NCBI GenBank assembly: GCA_002049885.1
Contig: MVCS01000021.1
Coordinates: 1-10,457, forward strand
Direction: 5' to 3'
Origin: Planctomycetales bacterium 4484_123
GTDB lineage: Bacteria > Planctomycetota > Phycisphaerae > SM23-33
Length of the DNA: 10,457 nt
The translations under genes were made by a program, and so were the position numbers. Below the pieces are notes generated by a model. It did not search any database. It was not told the DNA's origin and saw only the letters and a program-made list of their open reading frames with translations. Shown one piece after another: positions 6,495 to 10,457 of the stretch. How positions within the stretch are numbered: the stretch's first letter is position 1; the number at the start of each line of letters is the position of its first letter.

Positions 6495-8038
6495 GAGAAT
6501 ATGAGATTGTGTGTATCGACGACGACGAGCAGTTCCTTGACTCCCTCGAGAGCGTCCTGCCTCAGAGGGTCACGGGCCTGTGTGAAGAGTTCAAGTGCAC
6601 CTTCGACTTCGTGACCACGCCGGAGGAGCTCATGGAGGTGCTGGCGGCTGGTGCCGATGGTGGCCACGTGCCGGCAATGCTCATCTCCGACCAGCTCATG
6701 CCGCGCATGACGGGGATTGACCTGATCGAGAAGGTCAAGGCCGAGTACCCGGAGTTGGTGTGCATCCTGCTGACCGGGCATGCCGGGCTGGATTCGGCCA
6801 AGTACGCCATCAACCGCCACCTCCTGGACCAGTACGTCTCCAAGCCCATTGAGGACATGCAGGAGTTCGCCTCCATCGTGGCCAACCTGCTGAAGCGCCA
6901 GCATCTGGACCGGGAGGAGCGCCAGCGCACCGCCGAACTGGCGGCCACGGCCGAGGCCCTCCGGCGCTCCAACGAGCACATCCGCAACATGCATGCCGCC
7001 GCCGAACAGGTCGCCCTGTTGGCCAAGGGCCTCAAGAGCCTCGACTTCGACGAGGTGGTCCAACTGGCCGTCCAGGAGGTGCCCAGGATCTTTCATGCCG
7101 ATTTCGCCGTGCTTTGTTTCCCCGAGAACGGCTGTCCTGCCCAGGAAGCCACACTGTTGCGGCGGAACAACTGCCCCGCGCCGGATTGCTCGGTGGCTGC
7201 ACGGCGCGAGGCGGAAGAGGCCGGCGAGACCAGCGCGGTGTTCGTGGGACCGGTGCCCCGCGTCTGCGAGAACCTGGGCGGGCGCTCGCCCAGTGTGCTC
7301 ATTCCGCTAAACGTGCCCTGTTTCCATGACGATGATACTGGACGGGCCCCCGACAGGCGGGGGTACCTGTGCCTGTGCGCACTGGCAGGGGGGGCGGCGT
7401 GTGGGGAGGCGATCGTCCAGTACAAAGGAGAACTCGTGCGGGACGTGCTCGGGGCAAACCTGGCCAATGCCGCCCTTTACCAGCAGGCTCGTCGCCGCAG
7501 CCAGGTGGACGTCCTCACCGGTGTGGCCACGCGCCGCGTGCTGGAGGAGAAGCTCGCCGCCGAGGGCGAGCGTGCCATGCGCTACGGCCGGGGCTTCTGC
7601 GTGGCCATAGCTGATGTGGACAATTTTAAGAGTGTCAATGACAACTTCGGGCATCATGCCGGCGACCAGGTGCTCCGACAAGTGGCCGGCATCATGCGCG
7701 AGGAGGTGCGGACGGCGGATTCGCTGGCTCGCTACGGGGGTGACGAGTTCGGCTGGTTGATGCCGGAGACGGAACTGGCCGACGCCGTCGCCGCCGCCGA
7801 GCGGGTGCGGCGCAGGGTCGCCAGCAGTTGCAGCATGGGCGGCCAGCCCGTGACCATCAGTTGCGGCGTCGCCGCCTGGACACACCTGCCGGGGGACACG
7901 CCCGCCTGCGTGCTGCGCCGGGCCGACGCGGCCCTGTACCAGGCCAAGCGCGCCGGGCGGAACCGAGTGGAGGTGGCGGAGGAGGCGGGCTGTGCCCCGA
8001 CCGCCAGCGATGCCGGACCAAACACCGAACAAGCATAG
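6491..8038 (+). CDS. Response regulator with REC, GAF-like and GGDEF domains (diguanylate cyclase)
   Basis: A 515-residue cytoplasmic protein predicted to make c-di-GMP from two GTP. The REC domain (1-125) is complete: D10-D12, phosphoacceptor D67 (SDQLMPRMTG), T95 and K118 (VSKPIE). A helical linker (about 130-175) leads to a GAF-like region (about 180-330) unusually rich in cysteine (nine between 209 and 304). GGDEF begins near DVLTG (D340), with ADVDNFKSVND (metal-binding D375) and intact GGDEF at 416-420. RTAD at 407-410 lies five residues before it and matches the RxxD product-inhibition I-site, so feedback inhibition is expected. The architecture resembles PleD/WspR-type cyclases with an added sensory domain. 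ATG 6491 overlaps the previous stop by 4 bases (ATGA), and GAGGAGG at 6477-6483 lies 7 bases upstream. Its REC is the sister of the one in the phosphodiesterase just upstream. Confidence 0.94.
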   Translation: MREYEIVCIDDDEQFLDSLESVLPQRVTGLCEEFKCTFDFVTTPEELMEVLAAGADGGHVPAMLISDQLMPRMTGIDLIEKVKAEYPELVCILLTGHAGLDSAKYAINRHLLDQYVSKPIEDMQEFASIVANLLKRQHLDREERQRTAELAATAEALRRSNEHIRNMHAAAEQVALLAKGLKSLDFDEVVQLAVQEVPRIFHADFAVLCFPENGCPAQEATLLRRNNCPAPDCSVAARREAEEAGETSAVFVGPVPRVCENLGGRSPSVLIPLNVPCFHDDDTGRAPDRRGYLCLCALAGGAACGEAIVQYKGELVRDVLGANLANAALYQQARRRSQVDVLTGVATRRVLEEKLAAEGERAMRYGRGFCVAIADVDNFKSVNDNFGHHAGDQVLRQVAGIMREEVRTADSLARYGGDEFGWLMPETELADAVAAAERVRRRVASSCSMGGQPVTISCGVAAWTHLPGDTPACVLRRADAALYQAKRAGRNRVEVAEEAGCAPTASDAGPNTEQA

Positions 8039-8050
8039 GGGCTTGAAGAC

Positions 8051-10457
<2,407 letters not shown>

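Overview
The window is high-GC bacterial DNA, roughly two thirds G+C by eye, coded entirely on the + strand. It contains no rRNA, tRNA or other taxonomic marker. A secreted protein with a 'YLDLNANHDIAEPAE' segment resembles calcium-loop-like segments I associate with Planctomycetota, and the large GC-rich signalling cluster would fit. That assignment is tentative; a deltaproteobacterium-like or other high-GC Gram-negative host cannot be excluded.

Layout: (1) 14-1020 is a secreted protein of unknown function, interrupted by a one-base frameshift at a G run near 516-519. (2) 1021-1392 is a noncoding spacer holding two adjacent stem-loops. (3) 1393-8038 is a tight run of four genes: a signal-anchored or exported FIST-domain sensor; a membrane histidine kinase (Cache-like sensor, HAMP, HisKA, HATPase); a pseudoREC-REC-GAF-HD-GYP protein (predicted c-di-GMP phosphodiesterase); and a REC-GAF-GGDEF protein (predicted diguanylate cyclase). 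(4) 8051 to the window end is a hybrid histidine kinase (TM, dCache-like, TM, HisKA, HATPase, REC, REC), cut off by the window edge.

How they may work together (inference): the FIST protein and the kinase sensor would detect a signal outside the cytoplasm. The kinase would then phosphorylate the two response regulators, whose REC domains are closely related sisters attached to enzymes of opposite activity, one making and one degrading c-di-GMP. The overlaps and short gaps (3 nt, an overlap or 2 nt depending on start choice, 4 nt overlap, 12 nt) indicate one transcription unit with translational coupling. The hybrid kinase adds a second sensory input; no HPt domain is visible in the window.

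No mobile element, CRISPR array, RNA gene or convincing riboswitch was found.
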